Of a stretch of DNA of 64,000 bases, positions 49,288-59,854 are shown piece after piece. Positions within the stretch are counted from its first letter, which is position 1; each line of letters begins with the position of its first letter. Below the pieces are notes generated by a model, which was given only the letters and a program-made list of their open reading frames with translations, ran no database searches and had not been told where the DNA came from. The DNA comes from Nipponacmea schrenckii (taxonomy: Eukaryota > Mollusca > Gastropoda > Lottiidae). A program made the position numbers and the translations under genes. The stretch covers positions 12,896,001 through 12,960,000 of the forward strand of contig JAUJPP010000012.1 in assembly GCA_030562195.1 (NCBI GenBank), read 5' to 3'.

Positions 49288-52172
49288 TTGCATTTACAAT
49301 GCAGAATAAACACACATTTGTCCTTGAATTTGAAGGATATCGAAATTGGAACATATTCAGCATAAGAGATGAAGATAATATTGATAATACTGAAGTAAAC
49401 ATTCACTGATTCTGTTTTAACAGAGAATTAAACAAATAAACACACTTTAAGACAAAAATATAAAAAGCCCATCATCACGTTCGTTTTGTTATCACGTTTA
49501 TCATTGCTTGTATTTTGAACTTGAAAATTAATCGTAACGATAATGCGAAATGTGTCTTAGGTAAATACCACCCTCGTCCTTATTATAGTCAGTAGAGTAG
49601 GCGCAACAGATTTCGAAGCAAATAAATCCATTACATTGTTGTTTTCTAATCGCAAAAGTTTCAGTTATATTTGCAGTTCATGGAACTTGGTTTATAAAGC
49701 AATAGTTCAAAAGTCACTTATCCCTCTCTACTAATTGAGTTCTCTTGGTTTGCTATTCGCATTTGAAAACGTGATCTTAATTTTTATGAAATACAAGTGT
49801 CAACTTTGGGAGGACAGAGATAATGTTCTACTGTTTTTAATTTCCAGACGTCAAGACATATTTACTCTGCAATACTGAGGTCACATTTTATATTCCCTGA
49901 CTACAACAATTCTCTCTCAGCGTCTCGCAAGTTGAGCTGGTTCATAAAATCATGTGCATTTTACTTCATAAAGAATTCCGGCAACGAACCCTATGACATC
50001 CATAACACTAAGTTCTGTTCGGTTCCAACAATTTGCAAAGTGAACTGGAAGGTAAGAAACCTATTAAGTAGTATATTGGCTATTTACTAAGACGTCTGGA
50101 ACCAACCTATTTAATAGAATAAACTATTTTTCTCTTTCACTGAACATAAGGAATGAATTGGCTCTTGAAGTTAATCACATTACCAATTCATAAATAGTCG
50201 CCATTCTTATTGGACAAGACAAATAATATTGGTTGAATAAACAAGACCAATTCCTTTGGTAATCGCATTGCTTGATAGAGCTCCAGGGTTTTAAACAAAG
50301 ATTCTTGTTTCTCTGATTTATGATATTTATCTGTAGAGATCCAGGTCAAATCAATCAAAACATATTCGTGCCTTGCAGACCCATTGGGCACTCAGAACCA
50401 GTTTCAGAGAAGTATCTCCATAGAATCCAGAGAGTTTTGTGGATATTTAAAGGTAAGTTTGGTCAATAGGTGTAGGTCTAGCCGATTGCTCATATTGTTC
50501 TGAGAACATACTAAGGTGTCATAGCAGCCCGAGAAGTAGAATATTTGTACCTACCAACAGGATATTTCCATATCTGTTTAACTCGAGATTAATATGCCAC
50601 ATTCTTATTAAATGATTATATCGTCGAACATGAATTATCAGAACCTAAATAATATTACCAACTGGAAAAAAGCCATAACATTCACTCAGATTGACAAAGG
50701 AACTGGGACGATGTCGATTTTCATATGAAATTCTGACATTGATCTTATGAAATGTAATGCGATCAACATTATCAATCACCTTAAGTCATAATAACACCCG
50801 AAGAACACAGTTTTCTTGACCTGTTCAAGGAATGGGGTATTTTAATTTTCTCTGTCATTGCCTATTGGTTTATGTTGCTTTATATACAAGAAAATATAAC
50901 ACAGATAATAATGCCAGAAAATTATTCTGATCAGTAAAATTTTAAAATCTTTTGAAATTTTTTCTTGTATTTTCTGTTTTAATATTTTACGTATACAAGA
51001 ACTCATGAGTGGAATGTATCAACGAAGGCGCTGAAAATTTAATTGAAACATTCCGTACTTGTTATAGCATAACATATTAATTCCAATTGACTTGCTTGTC
51101 ATTTGAATCACATTTGAAGGTCATATTCCCGAGAATATATGCAAATAGTATTCAAGAGAGTTAGATATGGACATGATCGCATAATTTGTTCAAACTAGTA
51201 TCGCCAAGTCTCAAGAAATGGCCTGTTTCTATGAGTTTCATAATTGTCACAGAAAGTGAAATATACCACGGAAATAGAACCTAAACAGTACGTTCGATTT
51301 CGGGCTTTTGTCAACGTTTTTGAAATTGCCAGTGTGAATAGTCATACTGTAATTTTATCAACTAGTACTCGAAATGTCCCTGTGTAATCAATTGCAACAA
51401 CATTTTTGAGAAACTATCGGCCAGTCGAAACAATGAGCGATTTTTTGTAAAGTAGAAAGAAATTTAAATAACTTGTCTGAAGACTAATTTATTGTGGAAA
51501 ATCCGGGTGTCCACTTAAGTTTTATTGCGAGAAACGGTTAATATACACCTAGCGCTACTTGTCGACTCACAGAAACAACTCGGTTGGTCTGTCCGTTTAC
51601 TCAAATTCATAAAAGTGCAATATACAAAAATTTCTTCTGTGCTTTAAGGCAATAATTCCAGTAGAGATTACACAAACAAGACAAACAAAAGGTCTGATAT
51701 TTTACTGTCGGCATCTAGACCAGATTATCTTGGTGTCATTGTAAGCAATTTTAATGAAAAGAAAAGAAAAATAAAAACCATTTTCTCTTGCTAGATATTG
51801 TAATAACAGCAATTATAAATGGGACTATTTTGAGAACAGTATAATGTGCTCACAGTTCATGGAAACATTTCAGAATATAAATTTCATGATTAACACTATA
51901 TATATCCGGAAAGCGTGAAGGGTAATCAAGAAATCACTAAAGCGCCAATCTTTTCATCAGTACATACCATGGTTCGAGCTCAGGTTCGGGACACATTCGA
52001 CATCCATTTTAGACTAGTAATCGCATCAAAATTTTCGCCTATAATATTGAATGAAATACAGCTTTTTTATGCATAAAGCTGTATTCATGTGCTCCAGGTT
52101 CTGTTAGTTCCAAATATTGCTACCAGAGAAAATGTAAGCAATAGTTAATAGTACAGACAATAAGAGGGTAAA
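49288..52172. other. Intergenic, no feature recognised
   Basis: AT-rich sequence with only short open frames and no recognised exon, RNA gene or transposon. Confidence 0.45.
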
Positions 52173-52324
52173 TATAACAAGGAACATAAGGGAATAAATA
52201 TTATTATTATTATTAAAGAAGTGTTTTACCATAATTTATTCATTAATGTGCCTTGTTATACCATAATTTATTCATTAATGTGCCTTGTTATACCATAATT
52301 TATTCCCTTATGTTCCTTGTTATA
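52173..52324. repeat. Inverted repeat enclosing 32-bp tandem units
   Basis: A perfect 27-nt inverted repeat (52173-52199 and 52298-52324; left arm starts TATAACAAGGAACATAAGGG) encloses an ATT microsatellite and tandem 32-bp units of ACCATAATTTATTCATTAAT plus GTGCCTTGTTAT. The right arm is itself a variant of that unit (CCCTTATGTTCC instead of CATTAATGTGCC). Confidence 0.85.
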
Positions 52325-53895
52325 CAGGCAATAAGATTATATATGGAAAATGGTGTCTTGGTGTGTTTGAATCCAAACTTGTAAAAAAAAAGTCTTGTTG
52401 TAATTAGCGCGTATTTTACGAGCATTTGATGATGAGAGTTGACATTTATATTCATTTTATAACATTCTGATCATAGTCTATCAATAGTTAAGAGAATTAA
52501 GATCCCATTTTATGTTTTGTCTGACGAATTTGAATCAATCACACGTTTTTATTACTGGAATTTGAATCAATGATATGTTTCGCCAGAAGAATTCTGATCA
52601 ATTTCTTGGTATTTGTTATAAATATTAACAATCAACAGCATTTTTTATCTTGTGGCTCTGGAATCAATGTCTTTACGCATGAGAAATTCCAACACAATGC
52701 AATAGGCTAAGATGAACTTGCTAATAACTATATTTTTCCACCTCAGTCTATTAAGATGTCTTGGGTGCCATATACGTGAAATAATTTATTTTTTTCAGTG
52801 AATTTTTATTGTTTCCTGAAATATGGAGTTCCCTTATCCCATTTTATAGTGTGGGTGTCCGAGAAATTATCGATGACCCATGACATTAAACAAAATGATG
52901 GGAATAACGCGATAGTAATAGATTCCTTTCAATATCAGACAACACTTTTCTTTCATTATGGTGTCGCAAGTCAATAAAGCGAGCAAACAATTCAATTTGA
53001 ATAATTAAAAGAAAAAATAATAATCTCCCTTTCTTGAAATATCAATAAGAGCATCATGTGCAGCGAGCCTAAACCTTTGCATAAGAATGTATCATCTGAT
53101 AGTTTCTGCCATCGCCTTTTTGTAGTGCTTCAGGCTGTTGACTGAGCTTTTTTTATTGTACAAAAAATGCTTACATACCAGCAATACGCCAATCCGTTTC
53201 ATTTTTTAGAGTTCGTTCTAACAGCAGTATGAAGCTGTATAAAGTGGTATTAATATCGAGATTCTAACATGTCAAGTGTTCAAGATTGTACTCTGTTAAA
53301 ACAAACTAGGTTTTGCTTGAGATTATTTTACTTTTTGAGGAAGTCAACACCGTGTCAATCATTTTACCAAGTACATACTTATGTAATTATTTATACACCA
53401 TTTAAATATATAAATACAGATAAAAGAACTTAATGAAATGTCTCTTATTTGTCATGACTGGAGCGAAAGGATATTGTATCCTGTTGCAAGCATAGTTTAA
53501 TTGTAATGCATATTTTTGATGCAAAAACTATTGTATATATAAGATTGAGAATGTGAATGTTTCAGTCCGTGATATTATTGTCCTCTCGTATATAACCTTT
53601 ACAAAATTCTGGTCTTGCTAGGTGCTCTGTTACACGATGTACAATGTTTTTATATATATTAATAATTAGAATGTATATCGACTCAATGATTGAAATTTAT
53701 CCTTATGAATTAGTTTTTTAATGGACTAAAGGTCATTTTTTTATCGGTCTGAGCAGTGAGCACTAGAAATAGTATACACGCAAGTGTCTAGACAGGGTTT
53801 TTAGATGTCCTTTACTGACCATTGATTTTGTTTCATCCATTCCATTTGAAATGGTTTATTGTTTACTGATTATGGGAAGTAGACCCTTACTTATT
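52325..53895. other. Intergenic, no feature recognised
   Basis: No open frame, RNA gene or repeat of note. Confidence 0.45.
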
Positions 53896-54219
53896 TTAAA
53901 GGGATGATAGGTCTTAGAATGAACACAATTTGGTCAGTAAGAGCTCTTTTCATCAGTAAATATACCTGCTACCATAAATGACATAAAAAACAAAATATCC
54001 CAAAAAAAAAAAAAAACCCATAAGGATACATTTGAGTATTGAAAACGCTTAATAAATTGATTAAGCGTTTTTCAAAAGGACTTAGTTGTGTGAGTTTTCC
54101 TGCTTTTCAGGGATTCTGTTACTTTGTAACACCAGGTAAGTTCACTATGAATATACTCATATTGACCATTGCTGAGAAATAAAATGTAATGGTCATGCTA
54201 AGACGCAGTAGCCCTTTAA
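53896..54219. mobile_element. TTAA-flanked MITE, copy C
   Basis: The left end is TTAAAGGGATGATAGGTCTT and the right end GCTAAGACGCAGTAGCCCTT plus TAA, with TTAA at both borders. It shares GTAAATATACCTGCTACCAT and the internal hairpin ACGCTTAATAAATTGATTAA then GCGTTTTT with copy B. A poly(A) run at about 54003 interrupts it. It is 324 bp long and non-coding. Confidence 0.8.
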
Positions 54220-55654
54220 AACGATTAATACAAGGTCGTTTTTTTTCCTCTTATGCCAACGGCTATACGTTTATATGAAACAAAATGAGTTGTTTCGTCT
54301 TGATTTGAGCAGTGAAAACCAACAACTGCAAGAAAAATAGATTAAGGCAAATTTTGCATTGACATTCAGTATCGTAGTTCTTTATGTCGAATTCCAGTTA
54401 CAATTTTCAGATCAATATTCCTTTCTGTAGGCTAAGTCTATGAGATATGCAATGCCTTAAAATGAAATTTGGACCAGCTTTGCAATCTTTGACATTATTT
54501 TGTGAATTGCACATTAAAAAAATCTTATATTAAGATAGGATCAACTTAGACAATCGACCAGTAAGTGATTTTGAATTCGCCAATCTTAGTGTATTGCTCT
54601 CGAAAAAAAGACTCGATTACGTTTGGGATATTTGGAAAACATGGCCTTTAATGTAGGCTATTTCGGTCAGTACGTAATTCCTCGAGTTAGAAATTTCACG
54701 AATCAGTCGTGTGGATCAGATGGTTCCTTAATCTGAAGAAATTGCGCATACAGATGTTTGTTTTTAAACTTCCTAGTCAAACGGCTGCAATGTAGGAGGT
54801 CTAAGACACTACATAACCCTGAACCCTTTCAAATTTATCCGCAATTTTCAGGTTTTAGACTAAGTTATTCTTCGTGACTTTAGACTTAACCAAATCCATT
54901 CGTGGAACAAGAAAAGGCATTCTATTTCCAATAGGTTTTTAGTTTAAGAAGCAATGATTTATGAATAATTAAGAGATTATCTTAAGTCATTCATATCAGC
55001 TGTTGGATTTAAAATTCGAGAAAATTCGGATATTTAAAAAAAGATACTAGTTGAGTCAAACTCTAATTATGCTAGTACAAGGTTCTTGTACGTAAAGATG
55101 ACACTTCGGTACGTATTCAATACAGGTAACGTCATGTTGGGCAGAGAGGGCCGACATGGAAAGATAACGCCAGAGAGTGTAGTGAAGATAGACGAGAGCA
55201 ACTTCGTTTACTCAGCATTGAATTGTCGATAGTTTCTTATCATGGACTGTGGTACAATCTAGCGTTAGAGGTGCGTGTAGCGGGACATGATCTTATTTAA
55301 ACTATAACCACATATCTTCAGTTGATTTGGAATTGAACATGCGTATGCTTTTTACAAACGAATTTCCTTAAGGAGTGACATATTTTGGCAAAAATTGGTG
55401 CAGAATATGAATCTTTTAATTAAAAACAATTAAAAAAAAACCAAAAAAACCTCGAATATCCTGAAATTTTTTGGGTGGGATAATTTCTATCACTTTGTTT
55501 CTAATTCACTCAAATTAAGATAAGTTCAAAATCCGTCGTTTGTTTTTAAAAACAAAGTCCTTAGGTGATTTTCCATATTGACTAAATGATTAATATTGAT
55601 TTAAAATATTTTTAAATAACGCTTTTGTGTATTGTTAATGAATGGCGGCTAGGT
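54220..55654. other. Intergenic, no feature recognised
   Basis: No exon or repeat recognised apart from A-rich runs. Confidence 0.45.
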
Positions 55655-56160
55655 ATATTTGGACTCGGACCACTAAAACATTTTATGCTAATGATTGTAT
55701 ACGAATTGAGTCCGTTCTATTTTTAGAAATCCTCTACGAATTGAGTCCGTTCTATTTTTAGAAATCCTCTACCTCCCTTCCTTTGGGGGTGTTTGCATGC
55801 CCATTTTGGACTAATTTTTGGTCTAGATTTGAAATTTGATGTCTGAAATTGCATTTTCTTTCAGAATTTCTGAGATAATGAGAAATTTAATTGGCGGAAG
55901 GTTATTTCTAAAAATAGTGGTTTTGTGTGCAGTGACAGTCAAGCGGATGTTGATAAAATGTAGTGGTTTACTTTCATTTTGTTTAGTTCAAAATTTTCAT
56001 GGTCATGCTATATTGGATTTTTGTACAGAAACCAAGTATTGGCCTGGCTTTCATGTGGCATATAAGAAAGTTTTCAACGAGATTTCTGGAAAAAGTTCTA
56101 GAAGGTTGAATTTTGTGATTTAACATGGAAATAGATGGCAAATGAATTAGCGGACTAAGT
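55655..56160 (+). repeat. Dispersed repeat, copy 1, with an internal 36-bp duplication
   Basis: Starts near TTTGGACTCGGACCACTAAA and continues with TATTTTTAGAAATCCTCT, GTTTGCATGCCCATTTT, AATTGGCGGAAGGTTATTTC and CAGTGACAGTCAAGCGGATG. Diverged copies follow at about 56860-57960 and 57961-58230. The segment ACGAATTGAGTCCGTTCTAT plus TTTTAGAAATCCTCT is directly duplicated at about 55700-55770. The 95-codon frame inside has no recognisable family and is not annotated as a gene. Confidence 0.75.
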
Positions 56161-56688
56161 CCATTTTATATACAAGTGAAAGTTTCTTTTTCAATTCAGA
56201 CATATTTATTTAATCCTTGACTGCAAGGCCACATAACTCTTTCAGTTCTAGGATGCAAATGGAAAATTGAATTGGCTCGGAATATACTGCTACTCTACTT
56301 TTTGAAATTTTACAGGTTATTTTGACATATTTTGAATTGCAGTATTATTTCTTTATCCTTAAAATCTATCATATTAAATTTTACTTAGTTTATATCTATT
56401 GCCTTACACCAAATTTCTACTGGTCTAATATGCAGGATGAATACTTCTTCATAAAAAGGGGATCTAGAATTGAATTATACAGTTTTATTCATGAGACAGT
56501 TAAGTATTTTGCAATATTTATGTAATAACACAAGATTATCAATGAATTTAAACGAATGTAAGCTAAATACCTAAAGACCTATAGAATCTCATTTTATTTC
56601 AATGGGTTTAACGTACCAAATTACGCAAAATTGCGCTAAATAACGTCAAATTTTACGTTTCAAAATAGCACCATCGAAGTGATTACTC

Positions 56689-56831
56689 AGTCTAATGACA
56701 ATATAGACCTAACTTTCGTTCGTATTTTATTAGTTTCGTTTCGATTGTTTTTATGCCAATAGCTAATAAAAACATTCGTAACGAAACTAATAAAATACGA
56801 ACGAAAATTAGGTCTTTATTTTAATTAGACT
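56689..56831. mobile_element. Fold-back transposon with 10-bp target duplication (MULE-like MITE)
   Basis: A 143-bp element with termini AGTCTAAT...ATTAGACT. Almost its whole length is an inverted repeat: arms AGACCTAACTTTCGTTCGTA then TTTTATTAGTTTCGTT on the left, matched by AACGAAACTAATAAAATACG and AACGAAAATTAGGTCT on the right. A loop sits around TTATGCCAATAGCTAA. It is flanked by perfect 10-bp direct repeats GTGATTACTC (56679-56688 and 56832-56841). A 9-11 bp duplication is typical of Mutator-like elements. Confidence 0.85.
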
Positions 56832-56859
56832 GTGATTACTCACATCTGTCTTTACCCTC

Positions 56860-57960
56860 TGATAATTGCTACTCGGTCCCATTTTTCGTTATTGATTGTA
56901 GTCCGTGATATTTTTCGCAATCCCCTTTCTCTGTCCTCTTCGGGGTTTTTGTATGCCCATTTTGACTAATGTTTATTCTAGACTGGGAATTTGATGTCTG
57001 AAATTTCATTTTGTTTTAGATTTTGTGTCATGATAAAAAATTTACATCTGAATTGATAATTATAAAAGTTCCCCTTTTGTTTTCAGTGACACGGATGCTT
57101 TATCCAGAAACTAAGTATTAGCCAGGATTTCGTGTGTCATACAGGCGGTAACGTGCCAAGGGGGCGAACGCATATGTAAGGGGGCGTTCACATTTCTATT
57201 AGGAAGGGGGGGGGGGTGTCAATAAAGGTGTAGATATAACGATAACAATTACGTGATATTAAAATTAATATCCAATTTTTATTAATTTTAGGGATTGTGA
57301 AAAAGAAAATTAATTTAGGGGGGGGGGGGTGTATTTAAAGATTAAATAAACAACTGTTGTTAATATGAGTGTTTTATTAATAGAGAATACATTTTTTGAA
57401 AATAACTATTTATAGGGTAGTTGAAGTGTTTTATTAACCAAATATGAATAAATTTATGCACATTAATAATTACATTTTGATAAGTTTATCATCATGTTTT
57501 AATCTAACATCTTCGTTTGGCTGGATACTTCTGATGTTGATAGCTTCATGAAGTCTCCTGCTTTGATCAATATGCTTATTGATTGTCAGTATGTTGGTGT
57601 TTTCAAAGTTTTCTTCAACTTCAACCACGTTGCATAAACTTTAATTAGTGATTGTTTTTTCATAAAGCTGTGTCTATATATTGTATCCACAATTGCTAGA
57701 TGCCATTTAAAGATCTTAAAAATTCTTAATTGAAGACAAAATTAATCTCTTTCAACTCTAAACAGCAGATTGTGACTGCTTTCAGCTTTGATTGAATTTT
57801 TTTAGTATTTTAAGGGGGGAGGGCGAAAAGATTGCCCAACTCCCTCCCCCACGCCCCCCTTTAATTACGGGCCTGGTGCCATATTGGAGAGTTTTCAACG
57901 AGATTTGCCAATGTCTTACATGGACACAGATGTCATATGAATTGGTGGTCTATGTCCAGA
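56860..57960 (+). repeat. Dispersed repeat, copy 2, interrupted by a hAT-like insertion
   Basis: Parallels copy 1: GTATGCCCATTTTGACTAAT, AATTTGATGTCTGAAATTTC, GTGACACGGATG and, after the insertion, AGTTTTCAACGAGATTT as in copy 1 (GTTTTCAACGAGATTTCTGG at 56072). It is more diverged than copies 1 and 3. Confidence 0.65.
57142..57875. mobile_element. Non-autonomous hAT-like element with 8-bp target duplication
   Basis: The left end reads CAGGCGGTAACGTGCCAAGG then GGGCG. The reverse complement of the right end reads CAGGCCCGTAATTAAAGGGG then GGCG. The flanking 8-bp direct repeats are GTGTCATA (57134-57141) and GTGCCATA (57876-57883), with one mismatch. CAG-type termini and 8-bp duplications define hAT transposons. 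The interior has two long G runs and no transposase frame. Confidence 0.8.
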
Positions 57961-58270
57961 ACAATTTATGCTAATGATAGTATACGAATTTGGTCCGAGC
58001 TATTTTTAGAAATCCTCTTTCTCCCTCCCTTTTGGGGTTTTTGCATGCCCATTATTAACTAATTTTTAGCCTGGATTTGGAATTGATGTTTGAAATAGTA
58101 TTTTCTTTCAGAAATTCTGAGATCTTGGGAAATTTAATTGGCGGAAGGTTATTTCTAAAAATAGTGATTTTGTTTGCAGTGACAGTCAAGCGGATGTTGA
58201 TAAAATGTAGTGGTTGACTTTCATTTTGATTACCTAAAAAAAATTCTGGAAAAAGTTATAGATGACCAAT
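57961..58270 (+). repeat. Dispersed repeat, copy 3
   Basis: Closely parallels copy 1: TATTTTTAGAAATCCTCTTT, TTTTTGCATGCCCATTAT, GGGAAATTTAATTGGCGGAA and CAGTGACAGTCAAGCGGATG. The same short frame as in copy 1 is open here for 44 codons (58085-58219), starting MFEIVFSFRNSEILGNLIGG, and then stops. Confidence 0.75.
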
Positions 58271-58383
58271 TACTGAGTTATAGCCCTTAGACATGATGAA
58301 TGTACTATTGCTGGAGATATTGAAATATGCAGTGTATGTATGGATTGTAAATAGAGGAAAATGGCCTTCGGTATTTCGGTATT

Positions 58384-58683
58384 TGTGGAGGGTCCACAAG
58401 TGGCCGAGTGGTCTAGACGGTTGACATGTATTGCTGGCGATTAGGTGACTGACTCTGAGATCGCTGGTTCGAAACCCGTTCGGGTCTCAGCCAATTTTCA
58501 GCACTAGAATCTGTGCTATACCAAGAAAATGTTATCCCAATAACGGAAATTTGTTGCAACACCACTTTCTAAATGTCAACAAATCATCTCATGTAATCAG
58601 CCTTGGGAGCTGTATCGTTACTGATTATCAGAGGGGTAATGCATGTTCGCAGTAAAGTCTACTGGTCTGCTGCCTTCTATTTT
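58384..58683 (+). mobile_element. tRNA-derived SINE, copy 1 of a tandem pair
   Basis: The head resembles a Leu/Ser-type tRNA: A box TGGCCGAGTGG (58401-58411) and B box GGTTCGAAACC (58466-58476). A body with AATCTGTGCTATACCAAGAA and TTGTTGCAACACCACTTTC follows, ending in a T-rich tail. It is not a functional tRNA gene: the acceptor arm does not close and the anticodon region is not tRNA-like. Confidence 0.8.
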
Positions 58684-58870
58684 TGTGAAGGGTCCATTGG
58701 CCGACTGGTCTAGACGGTTGACATGTATTGCTGGCGATTAGGTGCCTGACTCTGAGATCGCTGGTTCGAAACCAGCGAAATCTGTGCTATACCAAGAAAG
58801 TGTAATCCTAATAACGAAAATATTGTTGCAACACAACTTTCTAAATGACAACAAATCATCTCATTACTAA
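58684..58870 (+). mobile_element. tRNA-derived SINE, copy 2 of a tandem pair
   Basis: Same family as the adjacent copy: A box TGGCCGACTGG (58698-58708), B box GGTTCGAAACC (58763-58773) and body AATCTGTGCTATACCAAGAA. It has a deletion after the B box (CCGTTCGGGTCTCAGCC is missing) and stops at CAACAAATCATCTCAT, lacking the 3' third. It begins directly after the T-rich tail of copy 1. Confidence 0.8.
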
Positions 58871-59772
58871 ATACTATTTAAATCCAAGGGAAATCCGATT
58901 TTCTATGCTGCTCTTAAGTTTTATAAATTGTTAACTGGTGTAAATAAAAACAAAATATTTTTATAATTTGATCAAGCACAAAACATCGACATATAGCCTT
59001 ACTATCCTAGTCAAACTTCTCAAGCCTACAGATCAAACGAAGAAAACATGAAATAAGTTCCTGTCTCAGTTGAAATTGCAGTAATTCCTGCCGTAGGCAT
59101 AACTTGCTCGGAAAATTATAATTCTAATAAAACTGACACATATTCTTAAGTGTTAAAACTCAACTCGAAAACAAATATACATTACTTGACAAATCCATTA
59201 TCATTTTTACAAGCTATATAACATTATATCTGCAAAACAATTGACATTGAAATGTTCATTTGTATCTTAAATGGTAAAATGTAATCCCTGTCTTCGCTAT
59301 ATGAAAAGATAAAAATATACAGTATAAGTATATATACGACAATAAAGCTAGGATGTGCCATTATCTAACTTGGACAGCATTCGGGGAATTAATGTGTCTT
59401 AAAATTTCCATTTCTTTAGAATTCTTGCTTAAAATTAGTTACAAAAGATAGTTTCGAGATGTGTTTTTCATTGTTAAAGACATGTATTGAAGAAAGTTGA
59501 TTTTAACATCTACAATAGCAACTAATCCACCCAGGTGTTCAAATGTCAATTGATGGAAAGAAAATGACAAAACGAATCATTTGTCAATGTTTTCTATGGA
59601 TTACTACCAGAACATGTTTACCAGATGAGGATTTCTTATTAGAGAACAATCCAAAACCTTGTGCTAAGAATGTTCTAGAACTAAATGTGTATTGTCATGA
59701 TCGTTCGGGAAATTCATGGCACCCGTGAGAACATGTTGTGCTTTTCATGGGTTCAAAGGAATTGGGGCGAGT
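58871..59772. other. Intergenic, no feature recognised
   Basis: AT-rich. A 61-codon frame near 59543 was considered and not accepted as a gene. Confidence 0.4.
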
Positions 59773-59854
59773 AGTCGGTGACGTCAGCTCAAAGATTATA
59801 CATGTATTTGAAAAAACGTTTTCCTGCATTAAGTGGGTATTGACGTCACCGATT
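59773..59854. promoter_or_regulatory. Pair of consensus CRE sites in an inverted repeat
   Basis: TGACGTCA, the full palindromic cAMP response element, occurs at 59779-59786 and 59841-59848. The flanks extend the symmetry: AGTCGGTGACGTCA on the left matches the inverse of TGACGTCACCGATT on the right. Either a regulatory pair or the arms of a small fold-back element. No gene is recognised beside it. Confidence 0.4.

Noticed and set aside
55836..56123. 95-codon plus-strand frame
   Set aside because: Lies in a dispersed repeat; no domain recognised and only partly preserved in the other copies.
58384..58480. Functional tRNA gene
   Set aside because: A and B boxes are present but the acceptor stem and anticodon arm do not fold, and a second copy with the same tail shows it is a SINE.
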